A stretch of DNA of 64,000 bases. Origin: a virus. Where the stretch lies: positions 62,001 to 126,000 of the IMG/VR virus record IMGVR_UViG_3300031857_000010; one strand, written 5' to 3'. How positions within the stretch are numbered: position 1 is the stretch's first letter; the number at the start of each line of letters is the position of its first letter. Below the pieces are notes generated by a model, which saw only the letters and a program-made list of their open reading frames with translations, did no database searches and had not been told where the DNA came from. A program made the translations under genes and the position numbers. This document shows positions 52,001 to 60,865 of the stretch, in pieces.

Positions 52001-54064
52001 TTAATTTTTTTCACCCGGTTCAACATCGGTGTGAACGTTATCACCCAAACCATGTTTGTTCTTAAATTTATTAATCATTGTATTTAAAGCAAAGGTTGAT
52101 AATCCATGAGTGTCTTGAGCGGGTCTCATATCTTTTTTATGTTGGTTTGTTGGTTCATTAATTGTTCCATCATCTAATACATAATTACTAGTGTTGTGAT
52201 ACCATTTATCATCAAACCATACATAAGCTGGAAACTGTTCACCGTAAGAATAAGCAACATACATTTTTCCTAGACCCCCTAAATCTTCACCATAAATGTG
52301 AGATCCAATAAAGTTTTCTCTTTTTTTAACAAAATCTTTTGAATCAGGATTAGTTATTCTTTCTTCTTCTAAATCATCCTCTTCTAAATTAAATTTTTTT
52401 TTTGACTCAGAGAGAAAAGGTCTTATAGAATTTTTAATATTCTTTACTTTAAAAATCAATTTCTCAAGCTCTTCAATAAGAGGTTCAATCGATTCTTGTA
52501 ATTTTTCTGAAACTTCAGGATATTCAAATTTTATATCATTACTAACAATTTCCAATTCATTCAACATGTAATTGGCTTTATTCAAACCATCTACTGTATT
52601 GTTTATATAATTATAAATATCTTGATCAAGATCCTTCACAGCAACATCATATCCCTCATTAATATAGTTATTGATCTTGCTTATTTTGTCTAAAGTATTA
52701 TTTATTTTATTGAATCTAAAATTGAAATTATCATTTATATCTTGAATGTTTTCTAGCATAACTTCAGATAAATTTCTTTTACTTTTTCGAATAACTTTTC
52801 CTTTATCGTCTAAAGGTAGAGGTTTGCCAAATTCATCATAAGCTGTTCCAGAGGTTGGTTTTAAACTTTTATCTAATTCTTCATAATCCTTGGAGGAAAT
52901 TTTTTTCCATTCACGACCTTTAGTTCCTGTACCTTTCAAAATATCTAAGTTTTTTTCTGACCAATCTTCTATACCCATAATTTCTTTAAATCTAGGATCT
53001 CTAAACAATGCTATTAATTTAGGTCTTAATTGAGAAACTTTAGACTTTAAATTACTTTCTGTAGCTTCTGAATATTCAATACCTAATTCTTTTCCTATGT
53101 AATCATACATACTTTCTTTTCCTTTGGAAGAAATATCTTCAACGTCTATTTCGCTTATATCACCGTCAACATCATATACAGCATCTATAAGTTTTGAAGC
53201 TGCTGCTTCTTCATTTTTTGTTTCAGAAAAAATAAAGTTGAAGAATCCTTGTAATACTTTTCTTTCAGTTTCATTTAATTGGTCTAATATTAATTGAAAT
53301 TTATCTTTATCTTTCTTTAATGAATATTCAACATCTGATGCACCATATGTAGATGCAACGTCTAATTCCTCATCTTCATCTCCAGAGACAGTTGAACTTT
53401 TAACAATAGGATCTATATTAATATCTTTTCTTCTTTGTTTTTTTGAAAATATATCCATTATATCTTGAGGCCAAGCTACTTTTACAAAAGAATAATCAAA
53501 AGGGGAAGAATTTGGATTGTATTTTTTGTTTACTAACTGTTCTTGTATTGCTTTGGTAAAACCATCTAAAACTAGATCAATGTCTATTTTTAAAGGATCT
53601 ATACCGGGAACTCCACTAGCAGCTCTATATCCTACATTGCTAAGTCTGCCTTGACTGCCATAAGGATTGTAAAAACTCAATAAAAATTCAAATATTTTTT
53701 GCTGATTAACAGTGTCTGGTTTCCAGTCATCTACTATTTCGTCTTGTTTAACATATTCAGTGGCTAGTATTGTAGTTATAGCATCTTGGGTTTTGTTTGG
53801 AAAACCCTCAGTTGGATGTTTCATTTGTTTTGAAGATCCATTAACAACTTTGTCAACGTAGTTTATAACAAAAATTTTTTCAAGATCGCTCAAAATTTCG
53901 AAACGAGATTTTGGTGCAGCATATCTTGTGTAATAATTCACCATTCTTTTATATTCAGGGTCATCTACTGAATTTATATCTTCTTTAATTAGGAAAAGTT
54001 CATTGTCTGTAGAAGCTCCTAAAATATCTTCTAAAAGAAATTTTATTATTTGATCTTTTGTCAT
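52001..54064 (-). CDS. Large protein with sigma-70 region 2- and 4-like segments
   Basis: A 687-residue protein. Residues ~155-215 (LDGFTKAIQEQLVNKKYNPN, then FDYSFVKVAWPQDIMDIFSKKQRR) follow the pattern of sigma region 2.1-2.4. Residues ~265-345 (LILDQLNETERKVLQGFFNF ... DYIGKELGIEYSEATESN, then LKSKVSQLRPKLIALF) follow the region 4 pattern 'LxxxERxVLxxxF...IAxxLGIS...KLR'. The remaining half is coiled coil and an unknown C-terminal domain. The match is by eye and weak in absolute terms. It could be a divergent transcription factor, or a virion protein that merely retains the fold. It starts 4 bases after the 749-aa gene. Confidence 0.5.
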   Translation of the reverse strand: MTKDQIIKFLLEDILGASTDNELFLIKEDINSVDDPEYKRMVNYYTRYAAPKSRFEILSDLEKIFVINYVDKVVNGSSKQMKHPTEGFPNKTQDAITTILATEYVKQDEIVDDWKPDTVNQQKIFEFLLSFYNPYGSQGRLSNVGYRAASGVPGIDPLKIDIDLVLDGFTKAIQEQLVNKKYNPNSSPFDYSFVKVAWPQDIMDIFSKKQRRKDINIDPIVKSSTVSGDEDEELDVASTYGASDVEYSLKKDKDKFQLILDQLNETERKVLQGFFNFIFSETKNEEAAASKLIDAVYDVDGDISEIDVEDISSKGKESMYDYIGKELGIEYSEATESNLKSKVSQLRPKLIALFRDPRFKEIMGIEDWSEKNLDILKGTGTKGREWKKISSKDYEELDKSLKPTSGTAYDEFGKPLPLDDKGKVIRKSKRNLSEVMLENIQDINDNFNFRFNKINNTLDKISKINNYINEGYDVAVKDLDQDIYNYINNTVDGLNKANYMLNELEIVSNDIKFEYPEVSEKLQESIEPLIEELEKLIFKVKNIKNSIRPFLSESKKKFNLEEDDLEEERITNPDSKDFVKKRENFIGSHIYGEDLGGLGKMYVAYSYGEQFPAYVWFDDKWYHNTSNYVLDDGTINEPTNQHKKDMRPAQDTHGLSTFALNTMINKFKNKHGLGDNVHTDVEPGEKN

Positions 54065-54068
54065 TTTT

Positions 54069-56318
54069 TTAAATATTAAAACTTTTTAATAATTTGTTGT
54101 TATAATTATCGAATTCATTTTTTAATTCGTTAATTAATTTCTGTATTTTATTCATACTCTCATCTAATCTTGCTTGTGGTGAATTTCCCAATTCTGTTCC
54201 CGAAGGTAATTGCTTGAGTAATGAATATACATTTCTAAGATAGGAAGGATTCTGCAATAAGAATCCTTTGGATGATAATAGTTTTTTAAATTCTTCAGAT
54301 TCTTCTTCTCCTGCTTTGAAATATTTTTCTAGCTCTCTGCCCTCTGCACCAGAACCCAAAGTTACTTTTTTAAGCAATTGTATGAATTCTCTTATTGGTA
54401 TATTTTTCTTACCTAATTTATTTGTTACTTCAGAAGGTAAGCCTTGTCCAAGATAGTTATTATCTTGTAATGATAATATAAAATCATCTAGATATAATTC
54501 TGGTTTTGTCATCCAATCATAAGTTCCTTTCGGGCTTGATGGTTTTAAACCAGCTTTAATTTCTTTATCTCTTTGTCTTTTTTCCTTAATAGACTCTTTT
54601 TCAACAAATTTATAAATACCATAACCAAACATTCTTAATAAAATAGATGTGGCTAAATCTTTATTGAAAGATATGAAAGATTTTATTTTATTTTGACCAT
54701 ACTTTTCAGAATCAGGTTCATTTATTATTTTTTCAATGATGTCTTTTGCAACATTTGATAAATTACCTTTTATTTTATCTACTATACTGGCTGCTAATAA
54801 TTCTGCTTCCTTTTTTTCAATATTTGTCGGCATTTCAACGGCTTCCTCTTCTGATGGTAAATATTTTTTAACAGAAGTCATAAAGTTGCCCCTGAATGTA
54901 TCAGAAACATTTTTATAAAAAAGTGGGTTGTTGGGTTGGTATATGGCTTTTCTACCTCTGGTCTCTTCTCCTTTTTCTTTAGGAGATCTAACATCATATT
55001 CAAATCCATTAGCTTTTTGCAAATCTTCAAGAAAAGATTGTTTATCATCATATGTATAAACAAAATAAGCTTTACCAGTTCTCTTGTCTTGCTTTTCTTC
55101 TGATTTAGTAAAATTACCTATTGCTTTATCTGTAGGTACTTTTGAAATAAAAGAGAATGGAAATGAAAGTCCAGATGCTAAATCAGCAGCCTTTGAATTA
55201 TCAAATAATAAATCTGTAAATCCTTTTAATTGATCTATTGCATAATTCCTTACAACAGTATAAGTCCAAGCACCAATGTTAGCATAATTAAAATCATATT
55301 TTCCTTCTGAAATTTCATCTGATACCTCATCAATACCTATTAATTTTCTTAATGCTTTTTGTACTCCTTCGTATGCATATTCTTGAACATTCTCAAATTT
55401 TAATAATGGTTGTAAAACCTTTTCTACAACTAGAATCATATATACCTCTAGAATAGATTTACATCTATCTGCTATTTTGCCTTTTAATCTACCATCACCT
55501 AAATTTAACAAAAACGTTTCTTGTTCTTCAGCTAATCCTCTACTGATACCACTATCCATTTGAATATTAGATGGTATTTCCAAAGTGGTATTCATATTTT
55601 TTTCAGCAGCATAATACATTCTTGCTAAAAATTCTAATTCTCCGGCACCCTGTGGTGTTATAGTTCCCTTTAAGTTACTTGAGCTAATTGCATTTGCCAT
55701 TTTAGCTCTATTAAATGGAATCCAAGTTCTACTTATTTCTTTCTTAATTCCATCTTTTTCTTCTGTACTCAAAGTATAAGTTACTGGAATCTTTTTTTGA
55801 CCTGAAAATTGTTTACTAGTTGCTAATGATAAATCTTTCAATGCACCAGAATATTTCAGACGCATTTGACCAATTTTTTCATCCGATCCCGGTTGCCCTG
55901 TGTCTATTTGCCCTTTTTCTCTTTCATAAGGCATAACATTTTTTTCAAAATTTAATATTTTTTTAGTTTCATCACTCAAACCCTCATTTTCTATTAAATC
56001 CAAAACTTCTAATTGAAATTCTTCTAGTTCTCCAAAACACAAAGCTGCTTTCATTCCAAAAGGAGGATCAACAACACTTTTTTGAGTGACAGTGCTGGTT
56101 GATAAGTCTTTTTGTAATTTTTCTTTTCCAGATATTTGACTAGTAGGTTGGAATCCAAAAAGGTCAAATTTATTTTCTTCTTCTTTAATTAATTCGGTAA
56201 CAAATGCTTGAATAAATAATTTTTTAGCTTTTTCATTGGATGGATTTCTTAAAAATACATCCTGAGCCTTTAATCTTATTTCATTCAAAGATAAATTACT
56301 ATTGTTTAATAGTGCCAT
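54069..56318 (-). CDS. Large protein with sigma-70 region 2-like segment
   Basis: A 749-residue protein. Residues ~300-375 (EYAYEGVQKALRKLIG, then FNYANIGAWTYTVVRNYAIDQLKG) resemble sigma region 2 ('QEGxxGLxxA...F..W.Y.iaRn.aID.LR'). I see no clear region 4. The N-terminal 280 residues and the C-terminal half are unknown, and the last 40 residues form a coiled coil (MNKIQKLINELKNEFDNY). It is the first gene of a two-gene leftward unit with its own CTATTTAT element. Size and composition would also fit a phage structural or virion-packaged protein. Confidence 0.5.
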   Translation of the reverse strand: MALLNNSNLSLNEIRLKAQDVFLRNPSNEKAKKLFIQAFVTELIKEEENKFDLFGFQPTSQISGKEKLQKDLSTSTVTQKSVVDPPFGMKAALCFGELEEFQLEVLDLIENEGLSDETKKILNFEKNVMPYEREKGQIDTGQPGSDEKIGQMRLKYSGALKDLSLATSKQFSGQKKIPVTYTLSTEEKDGIKKEISRTWIPFNRAKMANAISSSNLKGTITPQGAGELEFLARMYYAAEKNMNTTLEIPSNIQMDSGISRGLAEEQETFLLNLGDGRLKGKIADRCKSILEVYMILVVEKVLQPLLKFENVQEYAYEGVQKALRKLIGIDEVSDEISEGKYDFNYANIGAWTYTVVRNYAIDQLKGFTDLLFDNSKAADLASGLSFPFSFISKVPTDKAIGNFTKSEEKQDKRTGKAYFVYTYDDKQSFLEDLQKANGFEYDVRSPKEKGEETRGRKAIYQPNNPLFYKNVSDTFRGNFMTSVKKYLPSEEEAVEMPTNIEKKEAELLAASIVDKIKGNLSNVAKDIIEKIINEPDSEKYGQNKIKSFISFNKDLATSILLRMFGYGIYKFVEKESIKEKRQRDKEIKAGLKPSSPKGTYDWMTKPELYLDDFILSLQDNNYLGQGLPSEVTNKLGKKNIPIREFIQLLKKVTLGSGAEGRELEKYFKAGEEESEEFKKLLSSKGFLLQNPSYLRNVYSLLKQLPSGTELGNSPQARLDESMNKIQKLINELKNEFDNYNNKLLKSFNI

Positions 56319-56338
56319 TATTGATTTTCTTTTATTTA

Positions 56339-56346
56339 ATAAATAG
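56339..56346 (-). promoter_or_regulatory. CTATTTAT element upstream of the two-gene sigma-like unit
   Basis: The minus strand reads GGCTATTTATTAAAT about 20 bases before the ATG at 56318, the same core as that preceding virion genes. Confidence 0.4.
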
Positions 56347-56353
56347 CCAATAA

Positions 56354-56385
56354 TTTGAAAAAATCATTCAAATTTCTTATATTTA
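56354..56385 (+). promoter_or_regulatory. Bacteroidota-type promoter of the PcfJ-like gene
   Basis: TTTG (56354-56357), 20 bases, then TATATTTA (56378-56385), one mismatch from TAnnTTTG. It lies 23 bases before the ATG and is divergent to the CTATTTAT element at 56339. Confidence 0.55.
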
Positions 56386-56407
56386 CTAAGTCAAAAAACA
56401 GATAAAA

Positions 56408-58393
56408 ATGAATAATTATTCTTTTATTGTAGATTTGGGTAAAAATCAAAAATCCGATCGTCTCTATAGTCAAATATTGTTTTGCTCGTGCGGGAATAAA
56501 CAAAAAAGCAAAATAACGGTAAAAAGAACAATCTTAAAAAATACAGAAACCCTTTATGAGGATAAATATAGCATTGAGCAAATAAAATGTTCTAACTGTA
56601 ATTTGGTTTTTGACATAATGAATAATTTGTATGGAATCAAAATAAATCAAAAATTATTAGTGGAAGTTTCTTTTATAAAAGAAGATTTATTAATAAATGA
56701 TAAAACCATCAAAATTCTTAAAAAAAATAAACTTTTTTACTATTATGATCTAAAAAATGATGAGTTAAAGAATTTTGTTTTGACTGATTATATAATTTAT
56801 GACGATAAAACCAAAGAAATAAATTTTTTTCTTGATGAGTCTGTTTTAGATTTCAATTTGTTCGGCAAAATTGATGAAAAAAGTGATATTGATTATTTGA
56901 ATGTAAATTCAAAACAGAACAAAATGAGAACATTTAATCTAGATGAAAGTGATTTTGCAGATTATTTTTTTGATTTCGAGGAAACAATAAACTATAAAAA
57001 TTTAGAAATATGTTTTAATTATTATGATGAAATTCTGAAACAGACCTACGATTATGAGGGTTTGAATAATGAAAAGTTCTTGATAAACTTTAAAGTTTCA
57101 AGTAAAATTTTCGAAATTAAAGAAAAAGGAAAAGTATCATTTTTTGTTAATCAAAGAGATCCTTTTGGTTCAGATAAATTAATAAAAAAGAAATTAAATG
57201 TTGGAGATTATTTGAATAAATTAATAAAATTCTCAAATATCACCTCTATATTTATAACTTTTCCACCTATCTCAACTTTATATAAAACAAAAGGTCTTGA
57301 TTTTATTCTAAATGCTTTTGATAATGATTTTTTCTGTCCACAAATAGTTTTAGAACATAATGGTGCCACTAATACTTCCAAAATACTGGAATTTTGTTCA
57401 AAATATTACTACTGTAAAAATAATTTTAAGCCATACCAAAATAATTTAAAAAATGATGTTGATAGTTTAGAATTCAAATTAAGTCCAATAATAATTAAAA
57501 GTATAACAGATTCTGATGATGTTTTAGTTATATATCAATTTTTTAGCAAACAGAATTTATCAAAATCAGAAGTTGAACTTTTATTCTCTAAATTTTCAAG
57601 TGAAGATGTAATAAAAGTCATGTCCAAAATTGTATCTGGAGCCAATATAAGGAATGTTAAATTAGATCTTAAACACCTCCAACACATTCTTAAAAATAAA
57701 TTGTTTGAAGGTAGTGATGAGTGGTTAACAATGTATTATGACACAATTAACACCTTAAATTTGATTGTAGAAATACTTGAAAACAAAAAAAATAGAAATC
57801 TAACTAACAATAAATATAATAATCTGACAAGAATTTCTGAGGCTAAATTATTCGAATCAAAAAATTATGACAAATTAAAGGAACTTCATGATGAAATGTT
57901 TGCCATATATAGGGCGATGGAAGATGAAAATAAGGATTTAATTTTTAGAGATATAGTTAAAAAATATAGAAATTTAAACAACTCAATGAATTTATTTGAG
58001 TTCAAAGTAATACCAAATCTAAAAGAATTGAGTCAAGAAGGCCTTATAATGAAACACTGCATTTATACATATCTTAATGATATAATTAAGGGTTCATATT
58101 TGGCTATCAGGATTAAGGACACAATTTCAAAAGAAAAAGCTACTATGGGTTTAAAAATTGAGGATGGTAAATTGTTTCTACAACAATTGAAAGGATATGA
58201 AAACAGTCGCCCTACTGCTTTGTTGATTGGAACAGTCCTTGGATTTTGTAAAGAAAATGAGATATCCACCGATAGTAATCATTTACATAAGATTGATATT
58301 CAATCAAATGAATCACTTGAAAAAAGAATGAAAAATTATGTTCCTAAATTAAAAGCCCATGAAATAAGAAAAAAAATATTGAGTGAAAAATAA
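56408..58393 (+). CDS. PcfJ-like protein, 661 aa
   Basis: The C-terminal part (GLIMKHCIYTYLNDIIKGSY, then ATMGLKIEDGKLFLQQLKGY and ENSRPTALLIG, residues ~540-625) carries the PcfJ signature: an 'EG..M.HCV..Y' motif followed by a beta hairpin and 'Q..G..N'. PcfJ is known from conjugative plasmids and is widespread in phages; its molecular role is not established. The N-terminus has Cys pairs (FCSCGNK at 28-34 and IKCSNCNLVF) that could bind zinc. It is the first gene after a divergent promoter region, with a host-type promoter, which suggests early expression. Confidence 0.7.
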   Translation: MNNYSFIVDLGKNQKSDRLYSQILFCSCGNKQKSKITVKRTILKNTETLYEDKYSIEQIKCSNCNLVFDIMNNLYGIKINQKLLVEVSFIKEDLLINDKTIKILKKNKLFYYYDLKNDELKNFVLTDYIIYDDKTKEINFFLDESVLDFNLFGKIDEKSDIDYLNVNSKQNKMRTFNLDESDFADYFFDFEETINYKNLEICFNYYDEILKQTYDYEGLNNEKFLINFKVSSKIFEIKEKGKVSFFVNQRDPFGSDKLIKKKLNVGDYLNKLIKFSNITSIFITFPPISTLYKTKGLDFILNAFDNDFFCPQIVLEHNGATNTSKILEFCSKYYYCKNNFKPYQNNLKNDVDSLEFKLSPIIIKSITDSDDVLVIYQFFSKQNLSKSEVELLFSKFSSEDVIKVMSKIVSGANIRNVKLDLKHLQHILKNKLFEGSDEWLTMYYDTINTLNLIVEILENKKNRNLTNNKYNNLTRISEAKLFESKNYDKLKELHDEMFAIYRAMEDENKDLIFRDIVKKYRNLNNSMNLFEFKVIPNLKELSQEGLIMKHCIYTYLNDIIKGSYLAIRIKDTISKEKATMGLKIEDGKLFLQQLKGYENSRPTALLIGTVLGFCKENEISTDSNHLHKIDIQSNESLEKRMKNYVPKLKAHEIRKKILSEK

Positions 58394-58424
58394 TTTGTTT
58401 TTCATAAAATAATTAGTATATTTG
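58394..58424 (+). promoter_or_regulatory. Bacteroidota-type promoter of ssb
   Basis: TTTG (58394-58397), 19 bases, then TATATTTG (58417-58424), a full match to the Bacteroidota consensus, 34 bases upstream of the ATG. It is the best host-type promoter in the window. Confidence 0.75.
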
Positions 58425-58458
58425 AATAAATTAATTAAACAATTAAAATTATAAAATC

Positions 58459-58929
58459 ATGTCGTTAAACAAAGTTATGCTCATAGGAAATGTGGGCAAG
58501 GATCCGGAAGTAACCACACTTGATAAGGGTGGTAAAGTAGCAAAGTTCACTTTAGCAACAAGTGAAAAATACACTGATAAGTCAGGTAACAAGACAGAAA
58601 GAACTGATTGGCACAATATTGTGGCTTGGGGTCCTCTTGCTGATCTGGTTGAAAAATATGTAACAAAAGGAAAACAATTATATCTTGAAGGTCAAATCAG
58701 AAATCGTTCTTGGGAGCAAGACGGTGTCAAGAAGTTTGCAACCGACATAAATATTACTCAACTTGTATTCTTGTCTAACGGTGGAAATGGCGGTAACAAG
58801 GAACAATCTTCTTCTGCTTCTTCTGAAGCACCAAAATCATCAACTGCAAAAAAATCTACTAGTTCAAAATCTCCAGAACCAGTAGTAGCACCAGCAATGG
58901 ATGATACTGATGAAGATCTTCCTTTCTAA
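58459..58929 (+). CDS. ssb: Single-stranded DNA-binding protein, bacterial type
   Basis: A 156-residue SSB. The OB fold covers residues 1-~108 (LNKVMLIGNVGKDPEV, TDWHNIVAWGPLADLVEKYVTKGKQLYLEGQ split as TDWHNIVAWG and KGKQLYLEGQ), followed by a flexible Gly/Ser/Ala/Lys linker. The C-terminus DDTDEDLPF is the acidic interaction tip of bacterial SSBs. It resembles bacterial SSB rather than T4 gp32, so it may recruit host repair and replication proteins through the tip. It has its own promoter and terminator, so it is probably a monocistronic, highly expressed gene. Confidence 0.96.
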   Translation: MSLNKVMLIGNVGKDPEVTTLDKGGKVAKFTLATSEKYTDKSGNKTERTDWHNIVAWGPLADLVEKYVTKGKQLYLEGQIRNRSWEQDGVKKFATDINITQLVFLSNGGNGGNKEQSSSASSEAPKSSTAKKSTSSKSPEPVVAPAMDDTDEDLPF

Positions 58930-58947
58930 TATAAATTAAATTGAAAG

Positions 58948-58985
58948 AAACACCTTAAAGTTCACTTTAGGGTGTTTTTTTTTAT
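58948..58985 (+). terminator. Intrinsic terminator of ssb
   Basis: Stem AAACACCTTAAAG / CTTTAGGGTGTTT (one G-T pair) with TTCA loop and a long T-run, just after the ssb stop. Confidence 0.88.
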
Positions 58986-58995
58986 ATTTAATAGT

Positions 58996-59724
58996 ATGAC
59001 TAGAGATTCCTTTGAAATATTATTAAATGATTTATATGATATTTATAATTCATCAAAAAAATCAGATATACCAAGCATATTAGATAAATATAATGGACAA
59101 GAATATGATGCCATTTATCAGCTTCTTTTTAAATATAATTATCCTAGAAATCCGATTTATAACCCTGATGTAACTTCTCCAAAATTCATAAAACTACTAA
59201 TAGATACATATTCTGGTGGTAGAAGAATTCTGAAAGATGAAGATTTTTTAATTAAGAATTATAATCAGAATTTAAAATTCGAAGGTCTAGTTGAGGCAAA
59301 AGTTAGTGATGTAAAAGATCAAATAACCAAGGATTTCGATGTTAAATTAGATGATAAATTAAATGCTACTATTGAGAAGTATAATTTCAAGATCAATGAA
59401 ATACAAAATGAATTTGACAAAAAAATAGAACAAATTGGAAAATTTTTAGAGGACTATAAAAATAAAATTCCAGAGCTTTTAAAAAGCTCATCTAAAGATG
59501 ATAACGATAATATTGAAATTAAATTGAACATTCTTTGGACTGAGCACGAAATAAACATTCCATCCAATCTGAAATACTGTACTGCTGGAGACAGAATTAT
59601 TACTACTGATAACAATGGAAATGTTATCGGATTAGAGATAAAAGATATCTATTGGGATTGTGTTTCAATTCCAAATAAAATAATTAAAGAAATTACAATA
59701 GATAAATTAACAAGTAATTTTTAA
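58996..59724 (+). CDS. Hypothetical protein with coiled coil, about 242 aa
   Basis: An upstream in-frame ATG at 58972 lies inside the ssb terminator, so the ATG at 58996 (MTRDSFEILLNDLYDI) is the better start. The middle (~100-160) is a coiled coil (LDDKLNATIEKYNFKINEIQ...), and the C-terminal part is a small beta-rich domain (ILWTEHEINIPSNLKYCTAG). It is not recognised. Its stop overlaps that of the convergent 80-aa gene by four bases. Confidence 0.6.
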   Translation: MTRDSFEILLNDLYDIYNSSKKSDIPSILDKYNGQEYDAIYQLLFKYNYPRNPIYNPDVTSPKFIKLLIDTYSGGRRILKDEDFLIKNYNQNLKFEGLVEAKVSDVKDQITKDFDVKLDDKLNATIEKYNFKINEIQNEFDKKIEQIGKFLEDYKNKIPELLKSSSKDDNDNIEIKLNILWTEHEINIPSNLKYCTAGDRIITTDNNGNVIGLEIKDIYWDCVSIPNKIIKEITIDKLTSNF

Positions 59725-59963
59725 ATTTCATCATCTTTAATATTCTTATTCAATCTCAAGATTGAATTATAGAAATCTAGATCTATTAAATTAATTATTA
59801 TTATTTTTCCATTGTGATTTTCATCAACATGTTCAACTTCAAATTTTGAAGCTGGATAAATCAATCTGATATCATCCCAGATTTTATCAAACCCTAATCT
59901 TCCAATTTCTTCAGAAGTTAGTTCTATGATAACTTTATCCATTTTTTTCTCTAGCACTTTCAT
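59721..59963 (-). CDS. Hypothetical protein, 80 aa
   Basis: A small alpha/beta protein (VIIELTSEEIGRLGFDKIWD ... GKIIIINLIDLDF), not recognised. It is encoded one base after the PrsW-like gene and so probably cotranscribed with it. Confidence 0.55.
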   Translation of the reverse strand: MKVLEKKMDKVIIELTSEEIGRLGFDKIWDDIRLIYPASKFEVEHVDENHNGKIIIINLIDLDFYNSILRLNKNIKDDEI

Positions 59964-59964
59964 T

Positions 59965-60777
59965 TTAATTCATTTTACAGAATCTTTTTACTCTACTTTC
60001 CTTTATTAGGTTGTTGATCATAAAGTGTCCTATGATCAAGCCAAATGATATAATGAAAACTGTAAAAAGAGTCTTGTAGTTATTGTCTGGTAACATTAAA
60101 TTTAAATCATATACTCCATGATATATGGAAGCGAACATTATTCCAATAAAAATGTATATTTTATTAGAAAAATTAAAATCATGTTCGAATAGTTTTGTTG
60201 ATGTTTTAACCTTGTTGCTCATTTCTATTGATTTAGAAATGAAATAACCAATAATCACACCACATATCATATGCATTATCACTGCAGTCAATGATCTACT
60301 TAAAGATAATTTTAGCATAGATAAATTTAATTGCGTGTTTGATATAAAAGGATCAAACGAATTATTTTGATATAAAGCAATTAAATAACTTATATTCTCC
60401 GTCAAAGCAAATCCCAGTGAAGTCATAAGACTATAATAAAGCGTTGCAATTGGTAAATCATGTTTCCTACTAATCCTTTCACTTGAAACCCATTGAAATA
60501 TTGAATACTTACTGAATTCTTCCAATAATCCTATTTGTATGACCGTAAAAAATACGTAATCAAAAAGGAAGTTTACATTTAATTGTTTCCCCCAATTTGG
60601 AAAAATGAAATAAACCAAAAAAATCAAAAAAGGGGACATTAGTCCAGAAATCAAGTATCTTCTGCCCCTGTCCAAACTTACGAAGGACTTTGGTATCATA
60701 TAATATACGAGGAAAACGTATAAAATAATAGGGATTAAGGCAAAAATTACAATAAAAAAGTTATTTGTAATATTCAT
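59965..60777 (-). CDS. PrsW-family intramembrane protease
   Basis: A 270-residue polytopic membrane protein with about seven hydrophobic segments and all PrsW motifs: GLLEEFSKY (Glu86, Glu87, Lys90: the EExxK motif), GFALTENISY (Phe123, Glu127, Asn128), His169 in IMHMICG, and His220 in SIYHGVYD. In Bacillus PrsW makes the first cut in an anti-sigma factor and frees an ECF sigma; the substrate here is unknown. No anti-sigma gene lies next to it. Its presence beside sigma genes elsewhere in the same phage invites a regulatory or anti-host role. No promoter element is clear upstream apart from an AATATTTATAG stretch. Confidence 0.85.
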   Translation of the reverse strand: MNITNNFFIVIFALIPIILYVFLVYYMIPKSFVSLDRGRRYLISGLMSPFLIFLVYFIFPNWGKQLNVNFLFDYVFFTVIQIGLLEEFSKYSIFQWVSSERISRKHDLPIATLYYSLMTSLGFALTENISYLIALYQNNSFDPFISNTQLNLSMLKLSLSRSLTAVIMHMICGVIIGYFISKSIEMSNKVKTSTKLFEHDFNFSNKIYIFIGIMFASIYHGVYDLNLMLPDNNYKTLFTVFIISFGLIIGHFMINNLIKESRVKRFCKMN

Positions 60778-60838
60778 AGTGTTCTTTTACTATAAATATT
60801 AAGAAATAAGGTTAAAATATGTAACTTTTTTGCCCTTT

Positions 60839-60850
60839 TTTCGTTTAAAT
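60839..60850 (+). promoter_or_regulatory. Shared upstream motif TTTCGTTTAAAT before the RadA-like gene
   Basis: The same 12 bases lie before the 41805 gene, and a near match before the second sigma gene. Here it is 15 bases before the ATG at 60866. Confidence 0.3.
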
Positions 60851-60865
60851 TAGAAAATTAGAGCT

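Noticed and set aside
58972-58995. Upstream ATG giving MFFFIFNS extension to the gene after ssb
   Set aside because: It lies in the T-run and stem of the ssb terminator; the ATG at 58996 is more plausible.
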